In this document: positions 15,859-23,346 of the stretch, piece by piece | How the letters are laid out: every line of letters begins with the position of its first letter | Position numbering within the stretch: the first letter of the stretch is position 1 | Origin: a virus | Length of the DNA: 23,612 nucleotides | IMG/VR virus record: IMGVR_UViG_3300030102_007258 | Coordinates: 1 to 23,612 of that record | Direction: 5' to 3' (one strand) | Made by a program: the position numbers and the translations under genes | Notes under the pieces: model-generated | What the model was told of the DNA's origin: nothing | What the model saw: the letters and a program-made list of their open reading frames with translations, nothing else | The model's database searches: none

Positions 15859-16599
15859 TTAATCGTCAAGCCTAGCTAAGTGATAAACAGATTGAACTTC
15901 TTCACTCCAAAATTCTAGTTTAAGCAATCCTTCTTTGTAAACAATAATGTTAAACTTTTCCATATCTTTATTTACTTGTAAGATTCTGGAGAATATTTCG
16001 GAATTGAAGGGTAATTCGACTTGGGTTTCGGATTCAAACTTTACATTCTCTAAAGTAAAGGTCAGTCTATTTGAATAGGCAGAATCCTCACCAAATATAA
16101 ATTCTAAAATATCATCACCATCTATACTTTTAGCCGATTTGATAATTACTTTTTTATTCTCTAAAGCGTTTTTAGCTTTAATTAAATTATCCATATCAGT
16201 CATCTCCAATTCTGCATTAACAAAATGTGAAGGTGGAGTATTAACTGTAGGAATTTTTGAAATTAAAAGAATATCTGATAGATTATACTCTAGATTAAAT
16301 GATGAATCTGATATATATAATTTTGTAGATACTCCTTTATTACTATCTACGTGAAGTTGTAAATGGTTTTGAGTTACATTTAAGAGCTTTAATAACTTAG
16401 AGGTTTCATAAATTCCTAATTTACAATCCTTTAAGGGAAAATTAGGTACTCTTAAATTACCAACTACACCAGCTGTATTAGTGGGTTTAAAGTCTACATT
16501 TAAGACATTATTATCCACAGTCCACAAAACTGATTCACATTCACCTGCTAAGTAATACTTGTTAAGAGCGGAACTTAATAATACTTTTTCTATTAACAT
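15859..16599 (-). CDS. 45: DNA polymerase sliding clamp, gp45-like
   Basis: This 246-aa protein is compatible with the T4 gp45/PCNA-type clamp (T4: 228 aa). It has the repeating strand-rich two-domain pattern: a LGIYETSKLLKLLNV helix in the first half and an ELPFNSEIFSRILQVN helix in the second, each preceded by clamp-like strands, ending LKLEFWSEEVQSVYHLARLDD. Sequence identity to gp45 is low, so position is important: the ATG directly abuts the stop of the polymerase C-terminal piece, and the loader genes lie downstream. It would trimerise around DNA and tether the split polymerase, whose last residues (KQFFNF) look like a clamp-binding tail. The clamp call is inferred from pattern plus synteny. 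Confidence 0.82.
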   Translation of the reverse strand: MLIEKVLLSSALNKYYLAGECESVLWTVDNNVLNVDFKPTNTAGVVGNLRVPNFPLKDCKLGIYETSKLLKLLNVTQNHLQLHVDSNKGVSTKLYISDSSFNLEYNLSDILLISKIPTVNTPPSHFVNAELEMTDMDNLIKAKNALENKKVIIKSAKSIDGDDILEFIFGEDSAYSNRLTFTLENVKFESETQVELPFNSEIFSRILQVNKDMEKFNIIVYKEGLLKLEFWSEEVQSVYHLARLDD

Positions 16600-17526
16600 T
16601 TAAAAATTAAAAAATTGTTTAATATAAGGGTTAACATTTAATTGCCATTCTAAATCTGAATAAAATCCTTCTAATTTATTTAATAGAATAGTATCAAATG
16701 ATTTTTTTCTGTCAACATATTCTTCCATAAATGTACGAATTTTATCTGGGATGTCAAATTCTAGGAATGCTAATGTTTCTATTTTGTATGAGTTAGGTTT
16801 TAGGTATACCCACTTAACTTTATCACCTTGTACTATTTCGGAATATTTTTTATCTAATTTCCATAAATGTAAAAGGTCATTATAACGAATAGCTGCCTTA
16901 ACAGGAGCAGGAGCACCTAATTTTATACTTGAGAGTATTTCCCCATTTCGTCTAGGACCAACATAACTATTTAATTTTTTAACTGAGGTCGGGTTACCTA
17001 ACAGTACGGGATCTAAATTAGTTAATACTTTATCTCTAAACTCATGGATTTGCTTATCAATTTCATCTTGAGTAACTCCTCTTATGACTTGGTCTAACAA
17101 TTTATTAAAAAACTTCCCAAACAAAGGTGGGAAATTAGCTTTCATAAACTCTAAACCTTTAATATCAAGTTTATCTACGTCTACTCCTTCTGATTTAGTA
17201 ATCCATTGGGCATATCTGCGGGTTGCTCTAAAGTAAGCTGCTCTAATTACCGCTTCGGTTTTCATTTCAAACCTGTGAGAATCATTTATATTAAAAATGG
17301 TCTTAGCCATTTCATCATAATACTCATTTATAAGGTCTTGGTATTTTAAAGCAACACTTTCTAGTAAATTATCTTTTTCTTCATCTGTTTTTTCTTCAAA
17401 ATCAGGATAAAGGTGTTTTACTAGAGGTTCGGCATTTACATAAAGAGAATCTGTATCATTGTAAGAGATAAAATTAGTATCTCCTTCATCACATATGAAC
17501 CAAGGTACTTTCTCTAAATGCTTCAT
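16600..17526 (-). CDS. 43B: Family B DNA polymerase, C-terminal piece (motif C and thumb), gp43B-like
   Basis: This 308-aa protein starts just before motif C: SYNDTDSLYV (21-30) carries the two catalytic aspartates of the palm. It continues through the rest of the palm (KTEAVIRAAYFRATRRYAQW, with KKRY-type residues) to the thumb. The C-terminus reads PYIKQFFNF, resembling the short aromatic tail that binds the sliding clamp in T4 gp43. Together with the 572-aa piece the total is 880 aa, against 898 for intact T4 gp43, so little appears missing. It starts with ATG overlapping the Smr stop (ATGA). Activity would require assembly of the two chains, because motifs A and B are on the other one. 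Confidence 0.95.
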   Translation of the reverse strand: MKHLEKVPWFICDEGDTNFISYNDTDSLYVNAEPLVKHLYPDFEEKTDEEKDNLLESVALKYQDLINEYYDEMAKTIFNINDSHRFEMKTEAVIRAAYFRATRRYAQWITKSEGVDVDKLDIKGLEFMKANFPPLFGKFFNKLLDQVIRGVTQDEIDKQIHEFRDKVLTNLDPVLLGNPTSVKKLNSYVGPRRNGEILSSIKLGAPAPVKAAIRYNDLLHLWKLDKKYSEIVQGDKVKWVYLKPNSYKIETLAFLEFDIPDKIRTFMEEYVDRKKSFDTILLNKLEGFYSDLEWQLNVNPYIKQFFNF

Positions 17527-17738
17527 GCAACTACTCGTATTTCGCCTAAATTGTTAGCCGGAATATAATACTTGTATTCTAACCCATCAAGCCATTCTGT
17601 TACAAGATCCTGCATTTTTTGGGAATTTCCTGTAATAATTTTATAATGTTTTTGATCGGGATGCTCCCAGAAAAAATGTTGAGTTAATCTACTTTCAACA
17701 TCAATATGCTTTACTCCATGTAAATCTAGTTCTTTCAC
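17523..17738 (-). CDS. Small Smr-domain protein inserted between polymerase pieces
   Basis: This is a 71-aa stand-alone Smr domain, the fold found at the end of MutS2. The N-terminal LDLHG motif is at residues 4-8, the glycine loop is ITGNSQKMQDLV (family form: TGxGxG/S), and it ends GEIRVVA, as in the final strand. Smr domains often nick or cleave nucleic acids or bind RNA. The loop here has N-S instead of G-x-G, so activity is uncertain. It starts with GTG overlapping the stop of the polymerase N-piece (GTGA) and ends in an ATGA overlap with the C-piece, so all three are one translation unit. It has replaced the homing endonuclease often seen at split phage genes. Confidence 0.82.
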   Translation of the reverse strand: MKELDLHGVKHIDVESRLTQHFFWEHPDQKHYKIITGNSQKMQDLVTEWLDGLEYKYYIPANNLGEIRVVA

Positions 17739-19453
17739 AATATTGTTTCTTGTTTTAATACCTTATTCATATGTCTATTTACAAATAAAGAGCTTTCTTG
17801 AATTATTCTTTGACCACTCAATGTAATGGCCTCAGAAAGTATAACACTACCAAATCTAAAACTTGATAAAGCTAGAGCACCATATAAAGAATTAAGTAAG
17901 ATTTTCATTGTATATTGTCTCAAATGCCAAAACTCACCTTTTTCGGTATCTTTAGATTTGTAAGCTTCTTTCATTTTATTTTTATACTCTACCCTTTCAT
18001 CAAACCATTTAGATAAAACTTTAGACAACACAGATTTTTTATCTGGTCTAAACATAACCCCATTTGCTGAGACATGGATGTTTTTTTCTTTAATAGTTTT
18101 AATAAGAGTTTTTGCTGGGAGTTGGGTGAGTTCTCGTTTAGCATTCTCTACTGCAAGTTGGGTATCAGGATCCATTTGTTCAAGATCATTTAGACCTAAT
18201 CTACAATTAAATATTTCTTTGCCTTCTACTACAACTTTTTCTTGTACTGTGTCTCCATCAGGGAAAATTCTACCTATGTAAGTTTCTTTTCCTATATTAA
18301 TAGACATAATAATCGATGGATATAGTGAAGTTAAATCTTCATCGAACATATAACGGTATAATCCCGCATTAGGACAAAATAAATATGCTCCTGCGTAATT
18401 CTTTTTAGTAATTGGGTTTGGATCTTTTGAGGGAGGTACTTGATTATTACCTAATAGATAAGTAGAAATAGCACCATCATGCACCCAACTATTTTTATAA
18501 ACGTCTCTATAGTTGATTTTACCTTTATGAGCTAAGTTTTTAGTTAGACCTAAATATTGAAATTTTTCATCTAACTTTTGTAGGATTTCAACATCACGAA
18601 AGTTGTATTCAATAAACTTATCAATGTCTTCTCTAAATAACCTATCCAGAGATCCATCATACTCGACTTTACCTAACCCAACATATTTTTCTCCTAATGA
18701 ATTTAATTTATAAGATGGTTCATCCTTAAAACTAAACTTTTTATGTAATTTCATATAATCAAGTGTTTGAACACCTGCTATATGAAGCCAACCATCAACA
18801 TTCCATTGAGATTCATCTCGAACAATTCCAATTGGAGATAATTGATTTGCTCTTTTTTCCCCTAGTATTCTTTTCATTCTAAAATACAGGTAAGGAATAT
18901 CAAAATAATCTGAGTTATATCCTACTAGAATGTCTGGGGATATATCTTGGAGTTGTCTTAAGAAATACTCTAAAAGATCTTGTTCTGTTCTTACAGGATA
19001 GATTTTTCTATTACCTTCTTGTTTTTCCTGTAATTCCCCCTTTTTATCTAAAATAACAATAGACCATTCATCTATCTGTCTGTCCCACCAAGCAATTGAG
19101 GTAACGGGTTTAGGTGCTTTTTTGATATAATCTTCAGTAAGTGCACCTCCCATTTCAATCTCAATATCGAAAAATACTTCTCTATGGGTTTTAGAGGGAG
19201 TATCATCATCACCATACTTATCAATTAAAAATCTTTGATAAGGTCTGATATCATGGAAATGTAGCCCTTGATCGTATTTATCCCATCTGGTGGTTTTGGA
19301 TAATTTCTCTCCGTTTAGACCAACATACTCTCCATTTGGATCCTCTTTATAAGCAGGATACTCCCATTCTATTTTCTCATAACCACCTTCATCACTCCAT
19401 AGGTGAATTAAGTATTTTTCGTTTACTCGTTGAGAAAAACAACTTTTATACAT
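17735..19453 (-). CDS. 43A: Family B DNA polymerase, N-terminal piece (exonuclease, motifs A and B), gp43A-like
   Basis: This 572-aa protein contains the N-terminal and 3'-5' exonuclease domains plus most of the palm and fingers of a T4 gp43-type polymerase. Exo I FDIE is at 95-98, Exo II YNSDYFD at 179-185 and Exo III YNFRDVE at 283-289. Motif A DEDLTSLYPS is at 371-380 and motif B KILLNSLYGA at 517-526. It ends NRHMNKVLKQETIL and a TGA, just before where motif C should come. Proofreading residues are intact. The C-terminal remainder is encoded separately after the Smr gene. It overlaps the MazG-like gene by 8 bases. There is no intein splice-junction signature at the break. Confidence 0.97.
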   Translation of the reverse strand: MYKSCFSQRVNEKYLIHLWSDEGGYEKIEWEYPAYKEDPNGEYVGLNGEKLSKTTRWDKYDQGLHFHDIRPYQRFLIDKYGDDDTPSKTHREVFFDIEIEMGGALTEDYIKKAPKPVTSIAWWDRQIDEWSIVILDKKGELQEKQEGNRKIYPVRTEQDLLEYFLRQLQDISPDILVGYNSDYFDIPYLYFRMKRILGEKRANQLSPIGIVRDESQWNVDGWLHIAGVQTLDYMKLHKKFSFKDEPSYKLNSLGEKYVGLGKVEYDGSLDRLFREDIDKFIEYNFRDVEILQKLDEKFQYLGLTKNLAHKGKINYRDVYKNSWVHDGAISTYLLGNNQVPPSKDPNPITKKNYAGAYLFCPNAGLYRYMFDEDLTSLYPSIIMSINIGKETYIGRIFPDGDTVQEKVVVEGKEIFNCRLGLNDLEQMDPDTQLAVENAKRELTQLPAKTLIKTIKEKNIHVSANGVMFRPDKKSVLSKVLSKWFDERVEYKNKMKEAYKSKDTEKGEFWHLRQYTMKILLNSLYGALALSSFRFGSVILSEAITLSGQRIIQESSLFVNRHMNKVLKQETIL

Positions 19454-19925
19454 TCAAAAACTGCTTGAGATTTGGTCTAAAATAATTAATTGATTTCATT
19501 ACTTTTCTATCCCTTGATCTGTACACAACCCAATAGTCTCCAACTTTCTCGTGATGGCATGGTTCACCTTGTTGTTCGGAGCGGACTTTAACCGATTCAA
19601 TAGCCTCTTCTTCGGTTTTACAAGCCTTTGACATATTTGAAGCTTGAACTTCTGCATATGCTTGGGGAAAAACATCTTTAAGACCATGTAGCATGGCACC
19701 ATTGCCCAAAGAAACATAGGTAATATCGCAAAGAGCATCAAGTACTTCAACAATGTCTCCTTTTTCACATGCTTCTTTATATTCTTCAAGTTCCTCTAAA
19801 ATAAAATTATAAACAAACTCCCATTCTTTTCGTTCTGGGATTTGTGGGGTGTAGTTGTTTGGTTTTCCCATTGTGGCATTAAATTCTTCTACCTCGCTCA
19901 CATAAGGTACATAATTTTTACTCAT
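19446..19925 (-). CDS. MazG-like all-alpha NTP pyrophosphohydrolase
   Basis: This is a 159-aa protein from ATG 19925. The all-alpha NTP-pyrophosphatase metal motif is present: EELEE (44-48) as ExxE, then E60xxD63 in VEVLDALCDITYV. Such enzymes hydrolyse (d)NTPs or alarmones to monophosphates. Here it may clean up aberrant nucleotides or adjust the pool alongside ThyX and the phosphoribosyltransferase. The rest (VQASNMSKACKTEEEAIE... and HHEKVGDYWVVYRSRDRKV) matches the phosphoribosyl-ATP pyrophosphohydrolase-like proteins of phages. An upstream in-frame TTG at 19955 is ignored because the ATG is better placed and that region is covered by a 42-aa frame. Substrate is unknown. Confidence 0.85.
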   Translation of the reverse strand: MSKNYVPYVSEVEEFNATMGKPNNYTPQIPERKEWEFVYNFILEELEEYKEACEKGDIVEVLDALCDITYVSLGNGAMLHGLKDVFPQAYAEVQASNMSKACKTEEEAIESVKVRSEQQGEPCHHEKVGDYWVVYRSRDRKVMKSINYFRPNLKQFLNV

Positions 19926-20046
19926 AAATACGTTTTTTACTGATTTTGTATACAAGATAACAAGTTGCTAGGATAAATCCCAGATTAACTAAATTAGGAT
20001 GACTATGCTCTCCACAGATTCCTAGTAAATGATATAAAGTTTCCAT
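19918..20046 (-). CDS. 42-aa putative single-span membrane peptide
   Basis: A short frame from ATG 20046 to TAA 19918-19920 starts METLYHLLGICGEHSHP and continues NLVNLGFILATCYLVYKIS, a plausible single transmembrane helix followed by a basic tail (KKRIYE). The ATG lies 8 bases after the folE stop, and the stop lies 5 bases past the MazG ATG (ATGAGTAA). This fit, with no other frame in the gap, supports real coding. I recognise the GICGEHSHP-type start from small peptides of T4-like marine phages but cannot assign a function. Confidence 0.65.
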   Translation of the reverse strand: METLYHLLGICGEHSHPNLVNLGFILATCYLVYKISKKRIYE

Positions 20047-20054
20047 ATTAAATT

Positions 20055-20750
20055 TTAAATGTTATGACCTCCGTTATTAATTTTCAAACTGTCAAAAAAT
20101 TCTTTTCTAGATAAATTTTTATTATCTCTAAATACTCCTGACGCTTTGGTAGTAACCATTGCGGCACCCTGATGTTTTACACCTCTGCAAGATACACAAT
20201 TATGTGTACCTACAATAGTAACAATAACACCTTTATTACCATCAGTAATTTTTGATACGGCATTATGAATTGCTGATGTTAATTGCTCTTGAATAGCTCC
20301 TCTACGCCCAAATAATTCTACAATCCTATTTAATTTACTTAATCCAATTACTTGTCCTCCTTCTCCGGCAATGTAACCAATGTGAACTGCTCCTCCAATG
20401 GTTTGGTGATGGTGTGAACACATTGAAGTTAAAGGAATGTTTCTTTCAATAATGATTCCATCATAACCGTCTGAGGGGAAAGAAGTAATGGGAGACATAG
20501 CTGTATACCTACCTGCCCATAAATCATTAACATATGCTTTAGCTACTCGACGAGGAGTTTCCATTGAGTTAGGATCGTTTCTCCAATCACATCTTAGGGC
20601 ATCTAAAAATTGACCATAAGCAATTTCTGCTTCATCAATCATTTCAGCTTTATCATCCTTTGATAAAGGGAAACCAGGAGCAACTCCGTTTGCAAATCCT
20701 TCTTGTACAACTTCTAGTTCCTCGTGAACTTTTCTACGTTTATTTTCCAT
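20055..20750 (-). CDS. folE: GTP cyclohydrolase I
   Basis: This is a 231-aa FolE. It makes 7,8-dihydroneopterin triphosphate from GTP, the first step of both folate and queuosine/7-deazaguanine synthesis. The zinc ligands are present: C111 and H114 in TSMCSHHH and C185 in HNCVSCRGV (E. coli C110, H113, C181). IGLSKLNRIVELFGRR is the diagnostic block, ending in the usual GVFRDN. The N-terminus is charged (MENKRRKVHEELEVV). It lies in the same unit as QueD and QueE, which use its product, and also as ThyX, which needs folate. About 23 bases separate it from the phosphoribosyltransferase gene. Confidence 0.96.
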   Translation of the reverse strand: MENKRRKVHEELEVVQEGFANGVAPGFPLSKDDKAEMIDEAEIAYGQFLDALRCDWRNDPNSMETPRRVAKAYVNDLWAGRYTAMSPITSFPSDGYDGIIIERNIPLTSMCSHHHQTIGGAVHIGYIAGEGGQVIGLSKLNRIVELFGRRGAIQEQLTSAIHNAVSKITDGNKGVIVTIVGTHNCVSCRGVKHQGAAMVTTKASGVFRDNKNLSRKEFFDSLKINNGGHNI

Positions 20751-20773
20751 ACTTTAAATATAATAAAAACTTT

Positions 20774-21304
20774 TTAAACTGCAAAGATATTTTTATAATT
20801 TCTGTAATAACCTAGTTCATTATCCATCCCGTACCCTACTAACCATTCATCAGTTTTAAAACAGCTAATTACTGGGTATGAGATAGCAGGGTTTGTCGGG
20901 TGGTATAGACTTTTTGGTGAGGTTGTTCTTTGTACTAAAGTAGTTATTGTAATTGATTTTATAGGTTCTTTTTCTAAGTAATTTATAATAGCGTTTACAG
21001 TATTACCTGTATCAAAAATATCATCTACTATATAAACATGATGGTTTTTAAAATCAATCTCAGGTTTTTTGGTTATTTCAACTTTATTTTGTTTCCTTTT
21101 CCCGGTGTAAGATTTTGCTGAGATAAAATCACATTTAACATCTAATTCTAGATTTTTTACTAAATCACTATAGAACATAAAACCACCATTTAATACACCT
21201 AACATAACAATTCCGGTGGGGTCTTCTTTGTGGAATATAGAAGTATCGTAAGCCAGAAGTTTTATTTCTTTTTCTATTTCATCTTGGGTATAAAGTAACT
21301 TCAT
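20774..21304 (-). CDS. Hypoxanthine-type phosphoribosyltransferase
   Basis: This is a 176-aa type I phosphoribosyltransferase. The PRPP motif VYIVDDIFDTGNTVNAI (90-106) is clear. The N-terminal VLNGGFMFYSDLV (37-49) and the SAKSYTGKR flexible loop (62-70) match bacterial Hpt. PVISCFKTDEWLVGYGMD near the end is the purine-pocket strand of Hpt (VGYGxD). It converts hypoxanthine or guanine plus PRPP to IMP or GMP, salvaging bases from degraded host DNA. It overlaps thyX by 4 bases (ATGA). A xanthine or guanine preference, or use of a deazapurine base, cannot be excluded from sequence. Confidence 0.9.
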   Translation of the reverse strand: MKLLYTQDEIEKEIKLLAYDTSIFHKEDPTGIVMLGVLNGGFMFYSDLVKNLELDVKCDFISAKSYTGKRKQNKVEITKKPEIDFKNHHVYIVDDIFDTGNTVNAIINYLEKEPIKSITITTLVQRTTSPKSLYHPTNPAISYPVISCFKTDEWLVGYGMDNELGYYRNYKNIFAV

Positions 21305-21921
21305 CCTAGTTTAAATGCTTTAAGAGTTTGCTTAAAAGGATTTCCTTCTATTTGTTTTACTTGATTTAACATTTCTTCGGCTAATTCTCTAACCTCTTTT
21401 TGGGCGTGACCATCATTCCTTAATTTTTGGAAATGATAAAAACTTCTCCAATTAAACATAACATCCATTGTAATTTGGGAATTCATCATTTTCATAAAAC
21501 GAGATGATTCTTTAGCACGTTTTCTTCCCAATTGCGGAGTAAGTTTTTCTACTAAAAGATGGTAAGCAGCATTAGTATCTTTAGTATAATTTTCAAGAAC
21601 CTCCTGAGCATCTTTAGGCCAATCCCTAGGAATAATATACTTATCTTCTTTTAGTTCTTTATATCTTGCACTCTCCCCATTAATTGAAACCCCAATTCTA
21701 TGTTTCAATAGATGAATATGGGTTGCTTGATCTACTGTTACTAAAAAATGTAAAGATGATTTTTCGAATGGGGTATGATGACCTTCTGTAGCCAACATTT
21801 TAAGTAGTTTATCTATCCTCCCTAGTTTTTCTTCTGTAAGATCTCTGGTTGTAGAGGTCCAAGCTGATTGGGCATGGGTAAGATCACTTCCATAATGCCC
21901 TAATAGTTCTATTTTATTCAT
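21301..21921 (-). CDS. thyX: Flavin-dependent thymidylate synthase
   Basis: This is a 206-aa ThyX. GHHTPFEKSSLHFLV (48-62) and the C-terminal HFQKLRNDGHAQKEVRELA are family elements. The ThyX signature RHRx7S is modified to KHRIGVSINGES (73-84): lysine replaces the first arginine and the spacing is one residue longer than in RHRTASVNEQS. ARY follows as in other ThyX. The enzyme uses FAD, NADPH and methylene-tetrahydrofolate to make dTMP, and its folate comes from the pathway that starts at FolE. It overlaps the 62-aa gene by 4 bases. Confidence 0.93.
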   Translation of the reverse strand: MNKIELLGHYGSDLTHAQSAWTSTTRDLTEEKLGRIDKLLKMLATEGHHTPFEKSSLHFLVTVDQATHIHLLKHRIGVSINGESARYKELKEDKYIIPRDWPKDAQEVLENYTKDTNAAYHLLVEKLTPQLGRKRAKESSRFMKMMNSQITMDVMFNWRSFYHFQKLRNDGHAQKEVRELAEEMLNQVKQIEGNPFKQTLKAFKLG

Positions 21922-22106
21922 AGATGAGATGGTGTTCTAATTTCTTTTACCTCATAGGTACAATTATGGTTACTATTTGCTTGAAACATTTTTGCTGTTT
22001 TTATAGCCTCATCAGGATCATCCCATTCCATAGGAATACCTTCAGGATCATTTACAAGAATAACATGTTGCTGATTTGGGTTGTGTTTTAAAATAATATA
22101 AGACAT
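21918..22106 (-). CDS. 62-aa protein, unknown function
   Basis: This short protein starts MSYIILKHNPNQQHVILVNDPEG. A helical DPDEAIKTAKMFQAN segment and a strand CTYEVKEIRTP follow. The layout resembles small alpha/beta phage proteins of the form 'Y.IL......G...e..d.e.Ai..A..f'. Its start overlaps the queE stop (TAATG) and its end overlaps the thyX start (ATGA), which shows it is part of the operon. No function is assigned. Confidence 0.75.
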   Translation of the reverse strand: MSYIILKHNPNQQHVILVNDPEGIPMEWDDPDEAIKTAKMFQANSNHNCTYEVKEIRTPSHL

Positions 22107-22879
22107 TAGACTTCTCTTTTAGTACCAAAAGCCATAATATGGGCTCTGCTGGTAAAGTTATAACCTTCTCTATTTGCTAAGTCCATCACAGGACCATAAC
22201 TCTCTAATAATGCCTGGATGTCATCTCCTGCGGGCATTAACCAAACTTTATTTTTTGGGATTTTCATTTGATTTAACCAATCCTTAATTTCAGGCCAAAT
22301 TTTCAATTCCTTATCAATTACAGGTTTAATATGATAATCAGAATGATATGCTATAGATTTAGCAATTGCATCATTGTTTAACCTGAATTTATTATGTTTA
22401 TCAATAAACTTTTGATTTACTTCACCACCTTGAGGTTTAATAGCATCCAAAGTAGGAACGGAATTACTAAATTTAGGACTAATAGAAAGAAGGTTAATAG
22501 GGTAATCTGTCTCCAAGTAGTGTGACCCTTCTGTTTCGATGGTGACCAGAATACCCCTTTCATGTGCAAAATTTGTTATTTCATTTACAATTCTTGGATG
22601 CATTGTTGGAGAACCTCCGGTTAACATCATTTCCTTAATGTGAGGATTCTTATCATAAATATCTACTACGTCTTGGAAGCAGTATCTACCCCTTTCGGGG
22701 TGAATTGAGGTATAAAACGAGTCGCACCAACCCCCCTCCCCAAAGTAGCAGCGATGGGTACAACCTGTTGTACGAACTGCTACAGTGGGGTAACCTGCTC
22801 TTGATCCTTCGCTTTGTATACAAGTATACAATTCTAAGATTGGGAGGTTTTTATTATAATCTGTAACTCTTCCTAACAT
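22106..22879 (-). CDS. queE: 7-carboxy-7-deazaguanine synthase (radical SAM)
   Basis: This is a 257-aa radical-SAM enzyme. It turns 6-carboxytetrahydropterin into 7-carboxy-7-deazaguanine. The N-terminal block IQSEGSRAGYPTVAVR (21-36) is the QueE signature. The iron-sulphur cysteines are C40, C44 and C52 in an enlarged CTHRCYFGEGGWC arrangement (CX3CX7C instead of CX3CX2C). The GGE-like SAM site reads TGGSPT (87-92), and SISPKFSN is the conserved central motif. The WLMPAGDD segment near the end is also typical. It overlaps queD and the 62-aa gene by 1 base each. The cluster spacing variant is recalled from phage and marine QueE, not verified. Confidence 0.94.
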   Translation of the reverse strand: MLGRVTDYNKNLPILELYTCIQSEGSRAGYPTVAVRTTGCTHRCYFGEGGWCDSFYTSIHPERGRYCFQDVVDIYDKNPHIKEMMLTGGSPTMHPRIVNEITNFAHERGILVTIETEGSHYLETDYPINLLSISPKFSNSVPTLDAIKPQGGEVNQKFIDKHNKFRLNNDAIAKSIAYHSDYHIKPVIDKELKIWPEIKDWLNQMKIPKNKVWLMPAGDDIQALLESYGPVMDLANREGYNFTSRAHIMAFGTKREV

Positions 22880-23346
22880 TACGATGGGATAAAAATAGCT
22901 GAGTTTTTACCATGTTCTCTAAATTCTACTCTAACTACCTTTACTCTACCTTCTGTTTCTTGTGATATGAAAGGTGCTACTTTATCACAAATGTACTGAG
23001 CAAAACGTTCTGCACCAGTAGCAGGAACAACTCTTACTTGGGCAACACCTGCTTCATCCATTCTTTTAAAACTTTCTAAAAACGGATCATCTTCAGCAAC
23101 CAAAAAGGTATGATCAAACATATAGTCCATCCATTCTTTAGGGGACATACCGTCAATCTTACCTTTTGCTCTTTTCATTCCACCAAAATCCCATACCCAG
23201 TTTCTTTCATCTAGTTCACCCTCAAACCATATCTGGAAGGAAATACCATATCCGTGGAGAAATCTACAATGAGTGTCTTCGGCTTTCCATTGACGGAATA
23301 CTGTAGAAAATCCATCAAATACCTTAGTTGAAATAAAATTACCCAT
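22879..23346 (-). CDS. queD: 6-carboxytetrahydropterin synthase-like protein (QueD)
   Basis: This is a 155-aa QueD/6-pyruvoyltetrahydropterin synthase-fold protein. It converts dihydroneopterin triphosphate to 6-carboxytetrahydropterin, the substrate of the neighbouring QueE. FRQWKAEDTHCRFLHGYGISF (in two parts: residues 17-26, 27-37) stands where standard QueD has FSAAHRL...CxxLHGH. VWDFGG (51-56), FDHTFL (77-82) and the VPATGAERFAQYI region (107-119) match the family. Two of the usual zinc histidines are displaced: the first is F17 and LHGH is LHGY. H26 and H31 may bind metal in a variant way. I recall a subfamily with this FRQW pattern in alphaproteobacteria and phages. It overlaps trx and queE. 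Confidence 0.9.
   Translation of the reverse strand: MGNFISTKVFDGFSTVFRQWKAEDTHCRFLHGYGISFQIWFEGELDERNWVWDFGGMKRAKGKIDGMSPKEWMDYMFDHTFLVAEDDPFLESFKRMDEAGVAQVRVVPATGAERFAQYICDKVAPFISQETEGRVKVVRVEFREHGKNSAIFIPS

Noticed and set aside
17523-17738. Intein, intron or plain frameshift as the cause of the polymerase split
   Set aside because: No splice-junction residues or intein blocks flank the break, and a complete Smr frame with its own start and stop separates the pieces.
19926-19955. In-frame TTG start extending the MazG-like gene by ten residues
   Set aside because: The ATG at 19925 is coupled to the 42-aa frame; the extra residues overlap that peptide's coding sequence.
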